A stretch of DNA of 64,000 bases from Clostridium ljungdahlii DSM 13528 (GCF_000143685.1 NC_014328.1:62001-126000), one strand, 5' to 3'; shown: positions 1 through 9,465, counted from the first letter of the stretch. A program made the numbers and translations. Notes: generated from the sequence alone by a model not told the origin.

Positions 1-1236
1 TTAGGGATACCACTTGGGAAAATTGTTTCAAGCATCGAAAACGGTATGGGTGGAACGCTTGGCCATATTGCTTTAATATTTGGTCTTGGTGCCATGCTTG
101 GTAGATTAGTTGCTGATTCAGGCGGAGCACATCGTATTGCCATGACTTTAATTAACAAGTTTGGTGTAAAACGAATTCAGTGGGCTGTTGTAGTTGCTTC
201 ATTTGTTGTTGGTATAGCAATGTTTTTTGAAGTAGGATTAGTTTTATTAATTCCAATTGTATTTTCTATTGCAAGAGAATTAAAAATTCCTCCAATATAT
301 TTAGGCATTCCTATGCTTGCTGCTTTATTAGTAACACACAGCTTTCTACCTCCACATCCAGGACCAACAGTAATAGCTGGAGCATATGGAGCAGACATTG
401 GAACAGTTTTATTATATGGTATTATTGTAGCAATACCATGTGTTATTATGGCAGGACCAGTATTCACTAAAGTTGCTAAAAAAATTATACCAAGTGCTTT
501 TGAAAAAACCGGAAATATTGAATCTTTAGGTGAACAAAAAACATTTAAAATAGAAGAAACACCTGGTTTTGGAATTAGTTTATTAACAGCAATGTTTCCT
601 GTTATTTTGATGATGATTTCTACAATAATTTCAATGGTACAAAAAACAGCAGGAATTAAAGGAAATTCGTTTTTTACTGTTGTTAACTTTATTGGTAATC
701 CAGATACTGCAATGCTTATATCTTTAATAGTTGCAGTATATACAATGGGAATAGGAAGAAAAATTCCAATTAAACAAGTGGGGGCTTCCTGCTCAGCTGC
801 AGCTGCATCAATTGGAATGATGATTTTAATTATTGGCGGCGGTGGCGCTTTTAAACAAGTACTTATTGATGGAGGCGTTGGTAAATATATAGCTACATTA
901 TTTAGTGGAAGTTCTATATCGCCAATACTACTTGCATGGGTAGTTGCAGCAATCTTACGTATTTCTTTAGGGTCTGCAACTGTAGCGGCTTTATCAACAT
1001 CAGGTTTAGTTATTCCAATGCTTGCTAGTTGTGGCCATGTTAATTTGGCTTTAGTAACACTTGCAACCGGATGTGGAAGTGCAATAGCCTCTCATGTAAA
1101 CGATGCAGGATTCTGGATGGTTAAAGAATATTTTGGTTTCAGTATGAAGGAAACATTTTCAACCTGGACTTTGCTATCAACCATTTTATCAGTAACAGGA
1201 TTAATATGTATTTTGATATTGAATATGTTTGTTTGA
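1..1236 (+). CDS. GntP-family gluconate/sugar-acid permease, 5' end cut by window
   Basis: Integral membrane carboxylate:cation symporter of the GntP family, which imports gluconate and related sugar acids. The reading frame is open from the first base, so the gene begins before the window; the ATG at 46 is only an internal methionine. About 411 residues are visible against a family length near 440-450, so little is missing. Hydrophobic segments fill the protein, and the loop with [10 protein letters not shown] and the [12 protein letters not shown] stretch are family hallmarks. Substrate cannot be read from sequence. The nearby sugar-acid catabolic operon (3215-7261, opposite strand) makes a four-carbon acid such as threonate or erythronate a possible cargo, but two unrelated genes intervene. 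Confidence 0.9.
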   Translation, partial: LGIPLGKIVSSIENGMGGTLGHIALIFGLGAMLGRLVADSGGAHRIAMTLINKFGVKRIQWAVVVASFVVGIAMFFEVGLVLLIPIVFSIARELKIPPIYLGIPMLAALLVTHSFLPPHPGPTVIAGAYGADIGTVLLYGIIVAIPCVIMAGPVFTKVAKKIIPSAFEKTGNIESLGEQKTFKIEETPGFGISLLTAMFPVILMMISTIISMVQKTAGIKGNSFFTVVNFIGNPDTAMLISLIVAVYTMGIGRKIPIKQVGASCSAAAASIGMMILIIGGGGAFKQVLIDGGVGKYIATLFSGSSISPILLAWVVAAILRISLGSATVAALSTSGLVIPMLASCGHVNLALVTLATGCGSAIASHVNDAGFWMVKEYFGFSMKETFSTWTLLSTILSVTGLICILILNMFV

Positions 1237-1323
1237 TATTAAGTAGGATTTGAATAACTATTTTATTTAGTAATGTCTAATGTTATTAACTTAATAATAT
1301 TTAATAAAACTGAATACTAATAA

Positions 1324-1372
1324 TACAAAACCCTTGAAATCTAAATCCTGTGATTCCAAGGGCTTTGTATTT
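1324..1372 (+). terminator. hairpin after the GntP permease
   Basis: Arms at 1324-1341 and 1352-1369 pair with few mismatches around the core ACCCTTG / CAAGGGC. The T-run is short, so this is a modest intrinsic terminator that may work on both strands. Confidence 0.6.
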
Positions 1373-1435
1373 AATCACATTTTGAAGGACTAAAACATAT
1401 TATAATTTCGTAAGACTATGAAAGAAAGGAACAAT

Positions 1436-2038
1436 ATGTATAATAATTATAGAAAGTATCCATGCAGTGACTGCATTAATACACAAATGTATAATGTTTA
1501 TCCATGTCCTTTGTATGACCCAAATTATTTGAGACAATTTAATGATCCTTATATTCCTTTTGATGATGAAATTGAGGATGATTCAAGACTTGAAGCTTCA
1601 CAATTATCAAGGAGTAATGGATCAATTCAATTGAAGGATTATGGACCACAACCCTTTGTAGTTAACATTAATAAGGCAGCTAAACAAAATAATACTTTTC
1701 GTACTGTTTTATGGACAGGAAAACATCTACAAGTTACATTAATGAGTATCAATGTTGGTGATGATATTGGTTTAGAAATTCATCCAAATGTTGACCAATT
1801 CATACGTATTGAAGAAGGCCAGGGACTTGTTAAAATGGGAAAAAGCAAATACAATTTGAACTTTCAGAAAAAAGTGTACGATGACTTTGCAATAATGATA
1901 CCTGCAGGTACATGGCACAATGTTATTAACACAGGTGATAAGGCACTTAAAGTATATTCTATTTATGCACCTCCTCAACATCCGCGAAATACAGTTCATA
2001 TCACTAAAGCAGATGCACAAGCTGCTGAAAAAGATTAG
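1436..2038 (+). CDS. cupin-domain protein
   Basis: Small beta-barrel cupin of 200 residues; the molecular function is unknown. The first cupin motif is seen as GLEIHPNVDQF followed by EEGQG, and the second as PAGTWHNVINTG, giving His/Asp/Gln and His positions able to hold a metal. The N-terminal 60 residues are Cys/Tyr/Pro-rich and not part of the barrel. I chose ATG 1436 because AAAGAAAGGA ends five bases before it; an upstream ATG at 1418 lies in front of that ribosome site. The gene stands alone between two hairpins. Similar cupins are annotated as mannose-6-phosphate-isomerase-like, which says little about substrate. Confidence 0.85.
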   Translation: MYNNYRKYPCSDCINTQMYNVYPCPLYDPNYLRQFNDPYIPFDDEIEDDSRLEASQLSRSNGSIQLKDYGPQPFVVNINKAAKQNNTFRTVLWTGKHLQVTLMSINVGDDIGLEIHPNVDQFIRIEEGQGLVKMGKSKYNLNFQKKVYDDFAIMIPAGTWHNVINTGDKALKVYSIYAPPQHPRNTVHITKADAQAAEKD

Positions 2039-2070
2039 TACTAATTACGTAAAAAAGTAAACAATTATTT

Positions 2071-2110
2071 TAACACTGTATTATTCAAAAGAATTTTACA
2101 GTGTTTTTTA
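2071..2110 (+). terminator. intrinsic terminator after the cupin gene
   Basis: AACACTGTA and TACAGTGTT form the stem, followed by a run of T. Confidence 0.75.
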
Positions 2111-2257
2111 TGTTTATATTTTAAATATATCCTTGGATATGGTATAAAGGATAAATAAGCAAAAGTATGTTTCATGTCATAAGACAAAGTAAAGCACAAA
2201 AACACAGGAGTATGCTTTCTAATTTTTATATAATGATTTTAAAAGGAGATGAGATCT

Positions 2258-3142
2258 TTGGAGACAATTAAGCTGCTAAATAATACACTCGAATATATTG
2301 AAAACAATCTAGATATGGAACTTAATATAGAAGATATATCAAAGGTTGCATGTTCATCACGATATCACTTTCAACGCATGTTTTATGCATTAACAGGGGT
2401 TACTGTAAGTCAATATATAAGAAATCGGAGGTTGACTCTTGCTGCAGAAGAATTAGCTTCAACAGATAAAAAAGTTATTGATGTGGCATTAAAATATGGA
2501 TATGAGAGCCCAGAAGCGTTTACTAAGGCATTTCAAAGGCTTCATGGAATATCTCCATCAGCTTTAAAAAGGTTTAATGGGAAAATTAAAGCTTTTCCAA
2601 AAATCTCATTTCAAATATCAATAAAAGGAGAATGTGAAATGATTTATAGAATAGTAGAAAAGGAAGCTTTTAAAGTTTTTGGAATAGGATTTATGACAAC
2701 TAAAGTTAATGATGCTGCTTATAGAGAAATACCGAAATTCATAAGTAAGATTTTTGAAGATGGAACACATGACAGAATTAATGAAATACTAGGTAATCCT
2801 AAAGGTACCTTATTGGATGGATTTCATTATGACTTTAAAGAAGATGGTACAAGAAAATATATGATGGGATATGAAATACCTAAAACCGATATGTCAGAAG
2901 AATTTACCATACTTGAGATACCTAAACTTACATGGGCAGTATTTGAGGGTCATGGAACTACGCCAGATAACTTGATTATACAGGATATATGGAGACGTAT
3001 ATATTCTGAATGGTTTCCTTCTTCTGGATTTGAACAAGTGGAAGGTCCATGTATTGAAAAAAACCTTTGGAATGATAAAAATCAGAGGGAATATAAGTGT
3101 GAAGTATGGATCCCTGTAAAAAGAAAATGTATTAATTCATAA
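2258..3142 (+). CDS. AraC-family regulator with GyrI-like effector domain
   Basis: Transcription regulator of 294 residues with a reversed AraC layout. Two helix-turn-helix units lie at the N terminus (about residues 5-105, including CSSRYHFQRMF and YESPEAFTKAFQRLHG). A GyrI-like/SOUL-type ligand-binding domain follows (about 125-290, ending in CEVWIPVK). Proteins of this design (Rob/BmrR-like effector domains) sense small amphipathic compounds. The start is taken as TTG 2258, nine bases after AAAGGAG; ATG 2249 overlaps that site. It is transcribed alone, and no obvious target gene adjoins it. Confidence 0.85.
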   Translation: METIKLLNNTLEYIENNLDMELNIEDISKVACSSRYHFQRMFYALTGVTVSQYIRNRRLTLAAEELASTDKKVIDVALKYGYESPEAFTKAFQRLHGISPSALKRFNGKIKAFPKISFQISIKGECEMIYRIVEKEAFKVFGIGFMTTKVNDAAYREIPKFISKIFEDGTHDRINEILGNPKGTLLDGFHYDFKEDGTRKYMMGYEIPKTDMSEEFTILEIPKLTWAVFEGHGTTPDNLIIQDIWRRIYSEWFPSSGFEQVEGPCIEKNLWNDKNQREYKCEVWIPVKRKCINS

Positions 3143-3173
3143 ACTTCTTTTATATATTTTCTAAATTTGTAGC

Positions 3174-3210
3174 ATACAAAAGCGGATAAATTTAACTATC
3201 CGCTTTGTAT
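3174..3210. terminator. bidirectional terminator between convergent genes
   Basis: Near-perfect arms at 3174-3188 and 3197-3210 around AAAGCGGATA / TATCCGCTTT lie between the stop codons of the plus-strand AraC gene and the minus-strand HAD gene. Confidence 0.8.
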
Positions 3211-3214
3211 AAAA

Positions 3215-4039
3215 CTATTTGTTTAATATAAAATTATTGATAGCATAGGCTATTCCAGATTCATTATTGGACTTAGTTACATATTTTGCCTTCATCTTAA
3301 TAGCTTCTACAGCATTTCCCATAGCTATAGGCATTCCAGCACATTCAAACATCTCAAGGTCATTATAATTGTCACCAAATACAATAACCTTGTCTAAATC
3401 CATTCGGAATTTTTTAGATAAAATCTTTAATGCACTGCCTTTGCAAATATTCGACGCCATTATATCTAGTAGGCCATCAAGCGAACTAACAGCAGTAAGG
3501 CTTTTATATTTCGAAAAATAATCCTTTAATAATTTTACATCTTCAGTATCAGAAATTAATAAAACTTTAAATACATCCACTTTTTCTAGATATTCAACTG
3601 TAGAATTATCTATGTATTCTATTGGTATCTGCAAGCTAGGAGGTGCAGATTTATTTATACTTTCATAGTTCTCTACCTTATAATTTTTCTTACTGGAATA
3701 TACCATATTATTAGTATAAACTAGAAAACCAATATCATTTTTTAAACAATATAATATTATTTCTTTTACTATATTTTTATCTATTGTTTTTGAATAAACA
3801 ATTTCTCCTGTCGTTATATTCTTAATGAGTCCTCCATTGCAACATATTATATTTCCTTCTAAATTTAATTGTTTTATAAAGGACTTCATTAAAAGATCTA
3901 TTCTTCCAGAAGCAATAATCACTTCTACTCCATTTTGTTGAAGTTTTTTTAATGCGGATTCATTTTCTTTCGATATAATTTCCTTGGAATTGAGAAGTGT
4001 TCCATCCATATCACATATGCACCATTTATATTTAAGCAT
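3215..4039 (-). CDS. Cof-type HAD-IIB hydrolase
   Basis: Sugar-phosphate or nucleotide phosphatase of the HAD superfamily, 274 residues. Motif I is CDMDGTLLNS near residue 8, with nucleophile Asp and acid/base Asp. Motif II is the ASGR region, and motifs III/IV are Lys and VFGDNYNDLEMF near residue 222, with the cap between motifs II and III typical of Cof proteins. An AAGGAG site nine bases upstream supports ATG at 4039. It is the last gene of the minus-strand operon with aldolase, kinase and dehydrogenase, so it may remove phosphate from a pathway intermediate or toxic by-product; that is inference. Confidence 0.88.
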   Translation of the reverse strand: MLKYKWCICDMDGTLLNSKEIISKENESALKKLQQNGVEVIIASGRIDLLMKSFIKQLNLEGNIICCNGGLIKNITTGEIVYSKTIDKNIVKEIILYCLKNDIGFLVYTNNMVYSSKKNYKVENYESINKSAPPSLQIPIEYIDNSTVEYLEKVDVFKVLLISDTEDVKLLKDYFSKYKSLTAVSSLDGLLDIMASNICKGSALKILSKKFRMDLDKVIVFGDNYNDLEMFECAGMPIAMGNAVEAIKMKAKYVTKSNNESGIAYAINNFILNK

Positions 4040-4067
4040 AATTAGTTTCTCCTTAAATGTTTAAATA

Positions 4068-4904
4068 TCAACTAAAAATTTTAATATACTTACTTACAAT
4101 ATCTTGAACGAAATTTATTTCCATCAAGGATATATCAGATAAATGATAGTTTTTACCGTCATTTAATGCTTGTCTTATTTTTTCTACAGTATACATTGAT
4201 ATTTCAGTATTAACATTTATCTTACATATTCCGTTTGCTATACAATCTCTTAATTTTTCTTCAGGTGTACCTGAACCTCCATGAAGTACAAATGGAATGT
4301 TTACTTTTTCTTTTATTTTTTTTAAGATATCTACCCTTATATTTGGGATACCTTTATACATTCCATGTACTGTTCCTATGGATACTGCAAGTGCATCAAT
4401 TTCCGTTATTCTTACAAAATTCTGTGCTTTAGCAGGGCTTGTATAAATTTCCTCATCATCTAGTTTTCCTTCGTGAGAATTTAATCCTGATGCTAAAGAA
4501 CCTAACTCAGCCTCTACGGATACATTACATGCATGAGCTACTTCAACTACTTTTAAAGTATTTGCAATATTTTCTTCATAGGGTAGTGCTGAACCATCAT
4601 ACATTACTGAAGTAAATCCTGCCCTTATAGCTCTATATATGTTTTCTAAACTTTTACAGTGATCCAAATGTAAGGCAAAAGGTACATCAATATTTTTTGA
4701 TAAAGTGTTTACTAGGTTATATACAGAATCAACATCCATATTTTTTAAATATTTCTCACCGAAAGCAATTACAGCAGGTGTTTTTTGATTTTTTATAGCT
4801 TGGATTACACCTTTTATAGTTTCGTAGTTATATACATTAAATGAACCAATAGCATACTTTTTTAACCTTGCATCTTCAAGGAGCGGTTTCATATTAACTA
4901 ACAT
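4068..4904 (-). CDS. class II ketose-bisphosphate aldolase (FbaA/GatY/KbaY family)
   Basis: Zinc-dependent aldolase, 278 residues, that would split or form a ketose (bis)phosphate with dihydroxyacetone phosphate as one product. Signature pieces are HLDHCKS (catalytic Asp and zinc His), VEAELGSL, GTVHGMYKG (zinc His), VLHGGSGTPEE (zinc His and phosphate loop) and INVNTEI (phosphate binding). The length matches GatY/KbaY enzymes. It lies 25 bases after the DUF1537 kinase gene. In this context the substrate is probably the phosphorylated keto-acid or its decarboxylation product rather than fructose-1,6-bisphosphate. Confidence 0.88.
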   Translation of the reverse strand: MLVNMKPLLEDARLKKYAIGSFNVYNYETIKGVIQAIKNQKTPAVIAFGEKYLKNMDVDSVYNLVNTLSKNIDVPFALHLDHCKSLENIYRAIRAGFTSVMYDGSALPYEENIANTLKVVEVAHACNVSVEAELGSLASGLNSHEGKLDDEEIYTSPAKAQNFVRITEIDALAVSIGTVHGMYKGIPNIRVDILKKIKEKVNIPFVLHGGSGTPEEKLRDCIANGICKINVNTEISMYTVEKIRQALNDGKNYHLSDISLMEINFVQDIVSKYIKIFS

Positions 4905-4929
4905 ATTTTATCTCCTAATTCTATTTAAC

Positions 4930-6363
4930 TTATTTATTTAAAATTTCAACTGCTTCTCTTAAAGTTGTCTTATTTCCTACGTTCCCAGGAAATATAACAT
5001 ACGCTATTCCAGGAAATTTACTTTCAGCTCCTGTAGTCCAAACAGGTATTCCTGGTTTTATCTGTCCAGCTACGGTTGCTCTTTTTACTTTAAGACCCTT
5101 CGTTCCTACGTCACTTGATGTAATTCCACCTTTAGCGACAATATAATTAGGCCTTACATTTAATTTTTCTACAATACTTGTTACTGCATCTGAAATCTTA
5201 ACAGAAAGTTTTAACTCTTCTTCCTTTTTATTTTCACCAAGGTCTATTCTCTTTCTTGAAGTGTAAACTGCTACAGTTTTACCAGATGCAATAAGTTTTT
5301 CAGTTTTTTCAATAATTCTTTGTATTTCTGCCTCAAACTTTTCAGAATCTGAAACAAGATGACAGTTAAATTCAATAAATTCTATGAATGGGCATTTCTT
5401 TAATTCTTCTAACTGTTCAGTAGTTTTTTTTACATGAGAACCAACTATTAGTAATCCTCCATTTTTGGAATCTACTTTAATAAGTTCATCTCTAGATAGT
5501 AAGTTTTTGTCACTTACTCCGCCAAGTACCTTGGTTAAAGCAGCTGCACTTCTGTACATGAAATTTTTGCCTGATTTTATTGCCTTTACTAAAGCTGTGG
5601 CAAATATTTTAACATCTACATAATCTATAGCGTTGACTACTACCTTATTGAAATTCTTCACATCCAGCAATTGTTTTGTAATACCTTCTATATTTAAACT
5701 TCTAATATCCTCAAGTGATATGTAAGTTGTATCCTTTGCTTTAAAAGTTCCCTTTGTTTTTTCTTCAATATATTCGCCTAAATGAGATTTTGTATATCCA
5801 AAAGTTCTGTCTTTTGCAAATTCAGTTTCACCAGCTGGTATTAAGTATTCACCATCTTGAACATAATGAACATTGCCAATGGTGAAACGACCTCCTTCTT
5901 TAAAAAATGGCATTAATACTTCTCCATCAAATTTAACATCAGAATTTGCTTCTACAGTTTGTTTTAAAATTTCTGTTTCAAGAGGATAGTGTCCTCTAAG
6001 GGTTGAATCTGATCTGCTAATTATAATATAATCTTTATTAAGTTTTTTAGCCACTTTTGAAATATTTAAAGATATTTCCTTATGTGCTTTTTCCGTTTCA
6101 GCTGCAGTAAAACCTCTTGAATTTGTTAAGATAAAAAACATGGGATTTTTTTCTTTAAAGCCACTTTCAATGCTGTCTAACGACCAATCAGTGTAAACTG
6201 AAATATCATGAACAGTTTGTACACCTGTTGGATCATCATCAAGTACTACTATTTTTTTATTTAAATTTTTCAATTCTTTATTAAGCATTTTATCTACAAT
6301 TTCCGTACTTACTTCAGGTATATTATTAAAAGCTTCTTTAGCTAATAGTTTATTATCACTCAT
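4930..6363 (-). CDS. four-carbon acid sugar kinase (DUF1537 family)
   Basis: ATP-dependent kinase of 477 residues related to OtnK, LtnK and DtnK, which phosphorylate 2- or 3-oxo-tetronates or threonate. The N-terminal half carries VVLDDDPTGVQTVHDI, ILTNSRG and SRSDSTLRGHYPLE, which bind the acid sugar. The C-terminal half carries AKGGITSSDVG and the terminal FPGNVG nucleotide-binding region. The frame can extend to 6405, but ATG 6363 has AAAGGAGC upstream and leaves a 4-base gap after the dehydrogenase instead of a long overlap. The dehydrogenase-kinase-aldolase order implies one pathway from a four-carbon sugar acid to a C3 phosphate. Confidence 0.9.
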   Translation of the reverse strand: MSDNKLLAKEAFNNIPEVSTEIVDKMLNKELKNLNKKIVVLDDDPTGVQTVHDISVYTDWSLDSIESGFKEKNPMFFILTNSRGFTAAETEKAHKEISLNISKVAKKLNKDYIIISRSDSTLRGHYPLETEILKQTVEANSDVKFDGEVLMPFFKEGGRFTIGNVHYVQDGEYLIPAGETEFAKDRTFGYTKSHLGEYIEEKTKGTFKAKDTTYISLEDIRSLNIEGITKQLLDVKNFNKVVVNAIDYVDVKIFATALVKAIKSGKNFMYRSAAALTKVLGGVSDKNLLSRDELIKVDSKNGGLLIVGSHVKKTTEQLEELKKCPFIEFIEFNCHLVSDSEKFEAEIQRIIEKTEKLIASGKTVAVYTSRKRIDLGENKKEEELKLSVKISDAVTSIVEKLNVRPNYIVAKGGITSSDVGTKGLKVKRATVAGQIKPGIPVWTTGAESKFPGIAYVIFPGNVGNKTTLREAVEILNK

Positions 6364-6367
6364 AATC

Positions 6368-7261
6368 TCAGCTCCTTTTAACTTGAACATTTGCGATTTT
6401 TTCATAAAACTGAACTATACCGCCGTGATCATCATTTTCTTTCCCATCTGCTTTAAGAGCATGGAATATTTCTAATAATTCGCCTGTTAAAGGAAGTGGA
6501 ACATCTATATCATGTGCAGTTTCCATGACATTAGTTATATCTTTAAGATTGATAGAAATTTTTCCACCTGGTACGAAGTTTCTATCAAGTATTCTTGGAA
6601 CTTTTTGATCTAATACAGCACTTCCAGCAAGTCCACCTCGTATAGCGTTATACATTTTTTCAATATCAATTCCTGCTTTTGCTGCAAAAACTAATGCTTC
6701 GCTCATAGCTGCAATGTTTAAGTTTACCATAATTTGATTAGCTAATTTTGCAGTACAGCCACAGCCATTGTCGCCAACTAATGTAATTGTCTTTCCCATA
6801 TCATGAAGTACATCTTTAACTTTATCAAAAACTTCTTCATTTCCACCTACCATTATTGCAAGGGTGCCATCTATAGCTCCTGTTTCTCCTCCACTTACTG
6901 GAGCATCTAACATTTCAATATCCTTTTTATTAACTTCACATGCAATTTTCTTTGAAACTACTGGTGATATTGAACTCATATCAATTATAACTGAACCTTT
7001 TTTTGCACTTTCAATTACACCATTTTCACCTAAAACAACTTCTTCTACATGCTTTGAATTTGGAAGCATTGTAAAGATTATATCTTTATTTTCTGCTGTT
7101 TCTTTTGGAGATTTGGCACCGACTGCGCCTTCATGCACTAACTTCTGAGCAGCACTTTCGTTTATATCGTATACAGTTACCTTATGGCCTGCCTTCATAA
7201 GATTTAATACCATAGGTCTTCCCATTATTCCAAGTCCTATAAATCCAATATTTTTCTCCAT
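6368..7261 (-). CDS. beta-hydroxyacid dehydrogenase (GarR/tartronate semialdehyde reductase-like)
   Basis: NAD(P)-dependent 3-hydroxyacid dehydrogenase, 297 residues, related to LtnD/DenD and GarR. The N-terminal Rossmann motif is GFIGLGIMGRPM. The substrate motif DAPVSGGETGAIDG and the catalytic-lysine region GCGCTAKLANQIMVN follow at about residues 118-180. ATG 7261 is preceded by GGAGGGA; a TTG start at 7276 lies inside that site. It is the first gene of the operon, with a 4-base gap to the DUF1537 kinase. It would oxidise the sugar acid before phosphorylation; the exact substrate (threonate, erythronate or other) is not readable. Confidence 0.88.
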   Translation of the reverse strand: MEKNIGFIGLGIMGRPMVLNLMKAGHKVTVYDINESAAQKLVHEGAVGAKSPKETAENKDIIFTMLPNSKHVEEVVLGENGVIESAKKGSVIIDMSSISPVVSKKIACEVNKKDIEMLDAPVSGGETGAIDGTLAIMVGGNEEVFDKVKDVLHDMGKTITLVGDNGCGCTAKLANQIMVNLNIAAMSEALVFAAKAGIDIEKMYNAIRGGLAGSAVLDQKVPRILDRNFVPGGKISINLKDITNVMETAHDIDVPLPLTGELLEIFHALKADGKENDDHGGIVQFYEKIANVQVKRS

Positions 7262-7347
7262 ATTTTTTCCCTCCAATTTAAATAATAATAGATTTATAAA
7301 TATATTTTGTTTTTAATGAAACGTTTACTTAAAACTAAGAAATATAG

Positions 7348-7395
7348 TTTATAAATTTGATGGTAAAAACAATTAAATTTATAAACGTGATAGTA
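7348..7395. promoter_or_regulatory. two imperfect 18-bp direct repeats upstream of the sugar-acid operon
   Basis: Copies at 7348-7365 and 7378-7395 both start TTTATAAA and end GTA; 15 of 18 positions match, and the copies start 30 bp apart (about three helical turns). They lie 90-135 bases upstream of the operon's first start codon. Paired operators for the neighbouring RpiR-type regulator are a reasonable guess, not shown. Confidence 0.4.
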
Positions 7396-7407
7396 TTTTT
7401 TCTACTT

Positions 7408-7449
7408 TATATTAATCATAGTAGTAATTTTACTACTATGATTAATATA
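7408..7449. repeat. perfect 20-bp inverted repeat with 2-base spacer
   Basis: Arms 7408-7427 and 7430-7449 are exact reverse complements. It lies in the control region between the minus-strand dehydrogenase operon and the regulator gene. It may be an operator or an RNA hairpin; it has no T-run. Confidence 0.6.
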
Positions 7450-7512
7450 CTACCTCAAAATTTTTATGTCAATAATAGTTAAGTTTTTATCAAATTTTAG
7501 GGTGCAATTTAG

Positions 7513-7566
7513 CAATAAAAAAACTTATTTTACAATAATTAAAGTTAATTATTGTAAAATAAGTTT
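7513..7566 (-). terminator. terminator after the rpiR-type gene
   Basis: Arms 7521-7542 and 7545-7566 are perfectly complementary and AT-rich. Reading the minus strand, a T-run follows directly after the stem. Confidence 0.8.
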
Positions 7567-7571
7567 TTCGT

Positions 7572-8428
7572 TTAAGTTTTGTTTTTTGCCACAGCAACTC
7601 TTGATTTGTTTATACTATCTATACATTTTTGGCCAACACGTAAAACTGCTGATACATACAAAATATCAATTATTACAAGCTGATTTATTCTGGATATCAT
7701 AGCATCTGAACGATACTCTGTTTCACGAGAAGAGCTCAATAATAGTATGTCTGATTTTTTAGCTAAAGCTGAATGCGGATAACTAGTTATAGAAGCAATT
7801 GTAGCATTATTTTCTTTAGCAAAATCAACAGCATCTTTTATTTCACGGCTTTCTCCAGAATGTGATATGGCAACTATTAAGTCTTCTTTATGGCAGTGAG
7901 AAGCTATCATGTTCATAATATGTGGGTCGTTACAAAATTTCACGTTAAAACCAAGTTGAAGAAATTTATGATATGCATCTCCAGCAATCATATTTGAGGC
8001 ACCTACACCAAAAAAATAATTTCTTTAGCCTTAATGATGGTATCAATAAATAAATTAACCTGCTGTTTATCCACGATGTTATTTAAATCATTTATGGAAT
8101 CAGTTGTTAAATCTATGACTTTTCTCTTGACTGTATTTATATCATCATCCGGTTGTATTTCTCCATATATAGATTTTGTTGAATTATCTGAAATTTGCTG
8201 AGCTACTTTAATTCTAAAAACCTGATACGATTCGTAGCCGATTTTTTTTAAAAATCTAAATATAGTTGGCTCACTAGTATTGCACTCACTTGCAAGATCG
8301 CTAATTGAATATAAAATAACCTTTTCAGGATTTGAAAGGATATAATCCGCAATATTTTTTTGAGTAGGAGATAAATTATTATAATTAGTTCTTATTAAAG
8401 AAAAAACATCTTTTTCTATTATAATCAC
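7572..8428 (-). pseudogene. RpiR/MurR-family regulator, frameshifted
   Basis: Sugar-phosphate-responsive repressor of about 285 residues in two frames. The first part (8428 down to 8003, GTG start after GAGGG) is an HTH_6 domain with LSPTQKNIADYIL and NTSEPTIFRFLKKIGY. It then runs into TAG just after a run of seven T (plus-strand A at 8010-8016). Restoring one T joins it in frame to GVGASNMIAGDAYHKF and the SIS domain (AISHSGESREI, ITSYPHSALAKKSD), the normal order in this family. The break is therefore a single-base deletion, a sequencing error, or slippage in a homopolymer. If real, the protein loses its ligand domain. It probably regulates the adjacent sugar-acid operon. Confidence 0.88.
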
Positions 8429-8491
8429 CTCACCCTCTTATTAAATAGTATTTTATTCACATTTGCTATAGTAACTCAAATTTTAATATAA

Positions 8492-8543
8492 TACAATACT
8501 TCCTAATTTTATAATGTCCATTATAAAATTAGGAAGTATTGTA
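8492..8543. terminator. long perfect palindrome downstream of psd
   Basis: Arms 8492-8516 and 8519-8543 are exact 25-bp reverse complements with a 2-base spacer. It sits just past the psd stop on the minus strand. The T-run is weak, so either a terminator or a transcript-end stabilising hairpin. Confidence 0.55.
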
Positions 8544-8571
8544 AATTAAAGGCCTACAAATAAAATAATCC

Positions 8572-9465
8572 TTAGTAAGTAAATTTGGTTCCTATAGTCT
8601 CTCCCATAAGTATTTTGGTTTCATACCCTAGATTTGATTGTTTTAGTAAATCTTTATCTATGGTTACTTTGTTCTGCTCAAAAAATAATATAACTGTAGA
8701 GCCACCGAACTTAAAATAACCTTTTTCATCACCTTTTTTAATAGTTTCTTTAGGCAAATAGGTTTGAATTATAGAACCTACACAGGTAGCACCTACTTCT
8801 ACATAGAGTACATCACCGAAGTTATCTGAATGAAATATGCTCCATTCTCTTTTGTTTTTACAAAAAAGATTAGCAATACTTTTTAAGGCAATTGGATTTA
8901 CAGAATAGTAATTACCTTTAATTTTATGTGTAGATTCACATATACCGGAATCTATAAAATGAAATCTATGGTAATCTGTAGGGCAAAGTCTTAATATTAA
9001 ACAGGTACCATTTTTAAATTTTGCAGCTATTTTGGGATCATCTATTAAATCAAAAAGACTATATGTATATCCTTTAATCTGAACGATTTTGTTTAAATCT
9101 ATATTTTCATATACTATTAATCTTCCATCTCCGGGAGATATTAATATATTTTTGTTGCTATCAATAGGTCTTGCAGTATCTTTGAGAGATCTTGAAAAAA
9201 AGTCATTAAAACATCTAAAATTCTTATAGTTTTCTCTAAATTCATTTATATCTATATTAAAATCTTTTATAAATTGACTAATTTTCTTTTTGCTGTATTT
9301 ACTATTGCAAAAGTTCCCATATAATTTGGAAAAAACTTTTTTCTTAATTATGAGTTCTAATAATTTCATTCCACAAGGGGAAGAATAAGTCCAATTTAAA
9401 TAAGTGCCTCCTGCTACTTTTTCTATTTCATATTTTTTACTTTTTCTATTAAAATATTTAATCAT
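8572..9465 (-). CDS. psd: phosphatidylserine decarboxylase proenzyme
   Basis: Membrane-bound pyruvoyl enzyme that makes phosphatidylethanolamine from phosphatidylserine; 297 residues, normal for the PSD-B class. The conserved [20 protein letters not shown] and VGATCVGSI segments are present. The self-cleavage site is the GGST in [11 protein letters not shown] near residue 260; the serine becomes the pyruvoyl group of the small alpha chain. A site in AAGGTAGG supports ATG at 9465. No phosphatidylserine synthase lies next to it in this window. Confidence 0.95.
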   Translation of the reverse strand: MIKYFNRKSKKYEIEKVAGGTYLNWTYSSPCGMKLLELIIKKKVFSKLYGNFCNSKYSKKKISQFIKDFNIDINEFRENYKNFRCFNDFFSRSLKDTARPIDSNKNILISPGDGRLIVYENIDLNKIVQIKGYTYSLFDLIDDPKIAAKFKNGTCLILRLCPTDYHRFHFIDSGICESTHKIKGNYYSVNPIALKSIANLFCKNKREWSIFHSDNFGDVLYVEVGATCVGSIIQTYLPKETIKKGDEKGYFKFGGSTVILFFEQNKVTIDKDLLKQSNLGYETKILMGETIGTKFTY

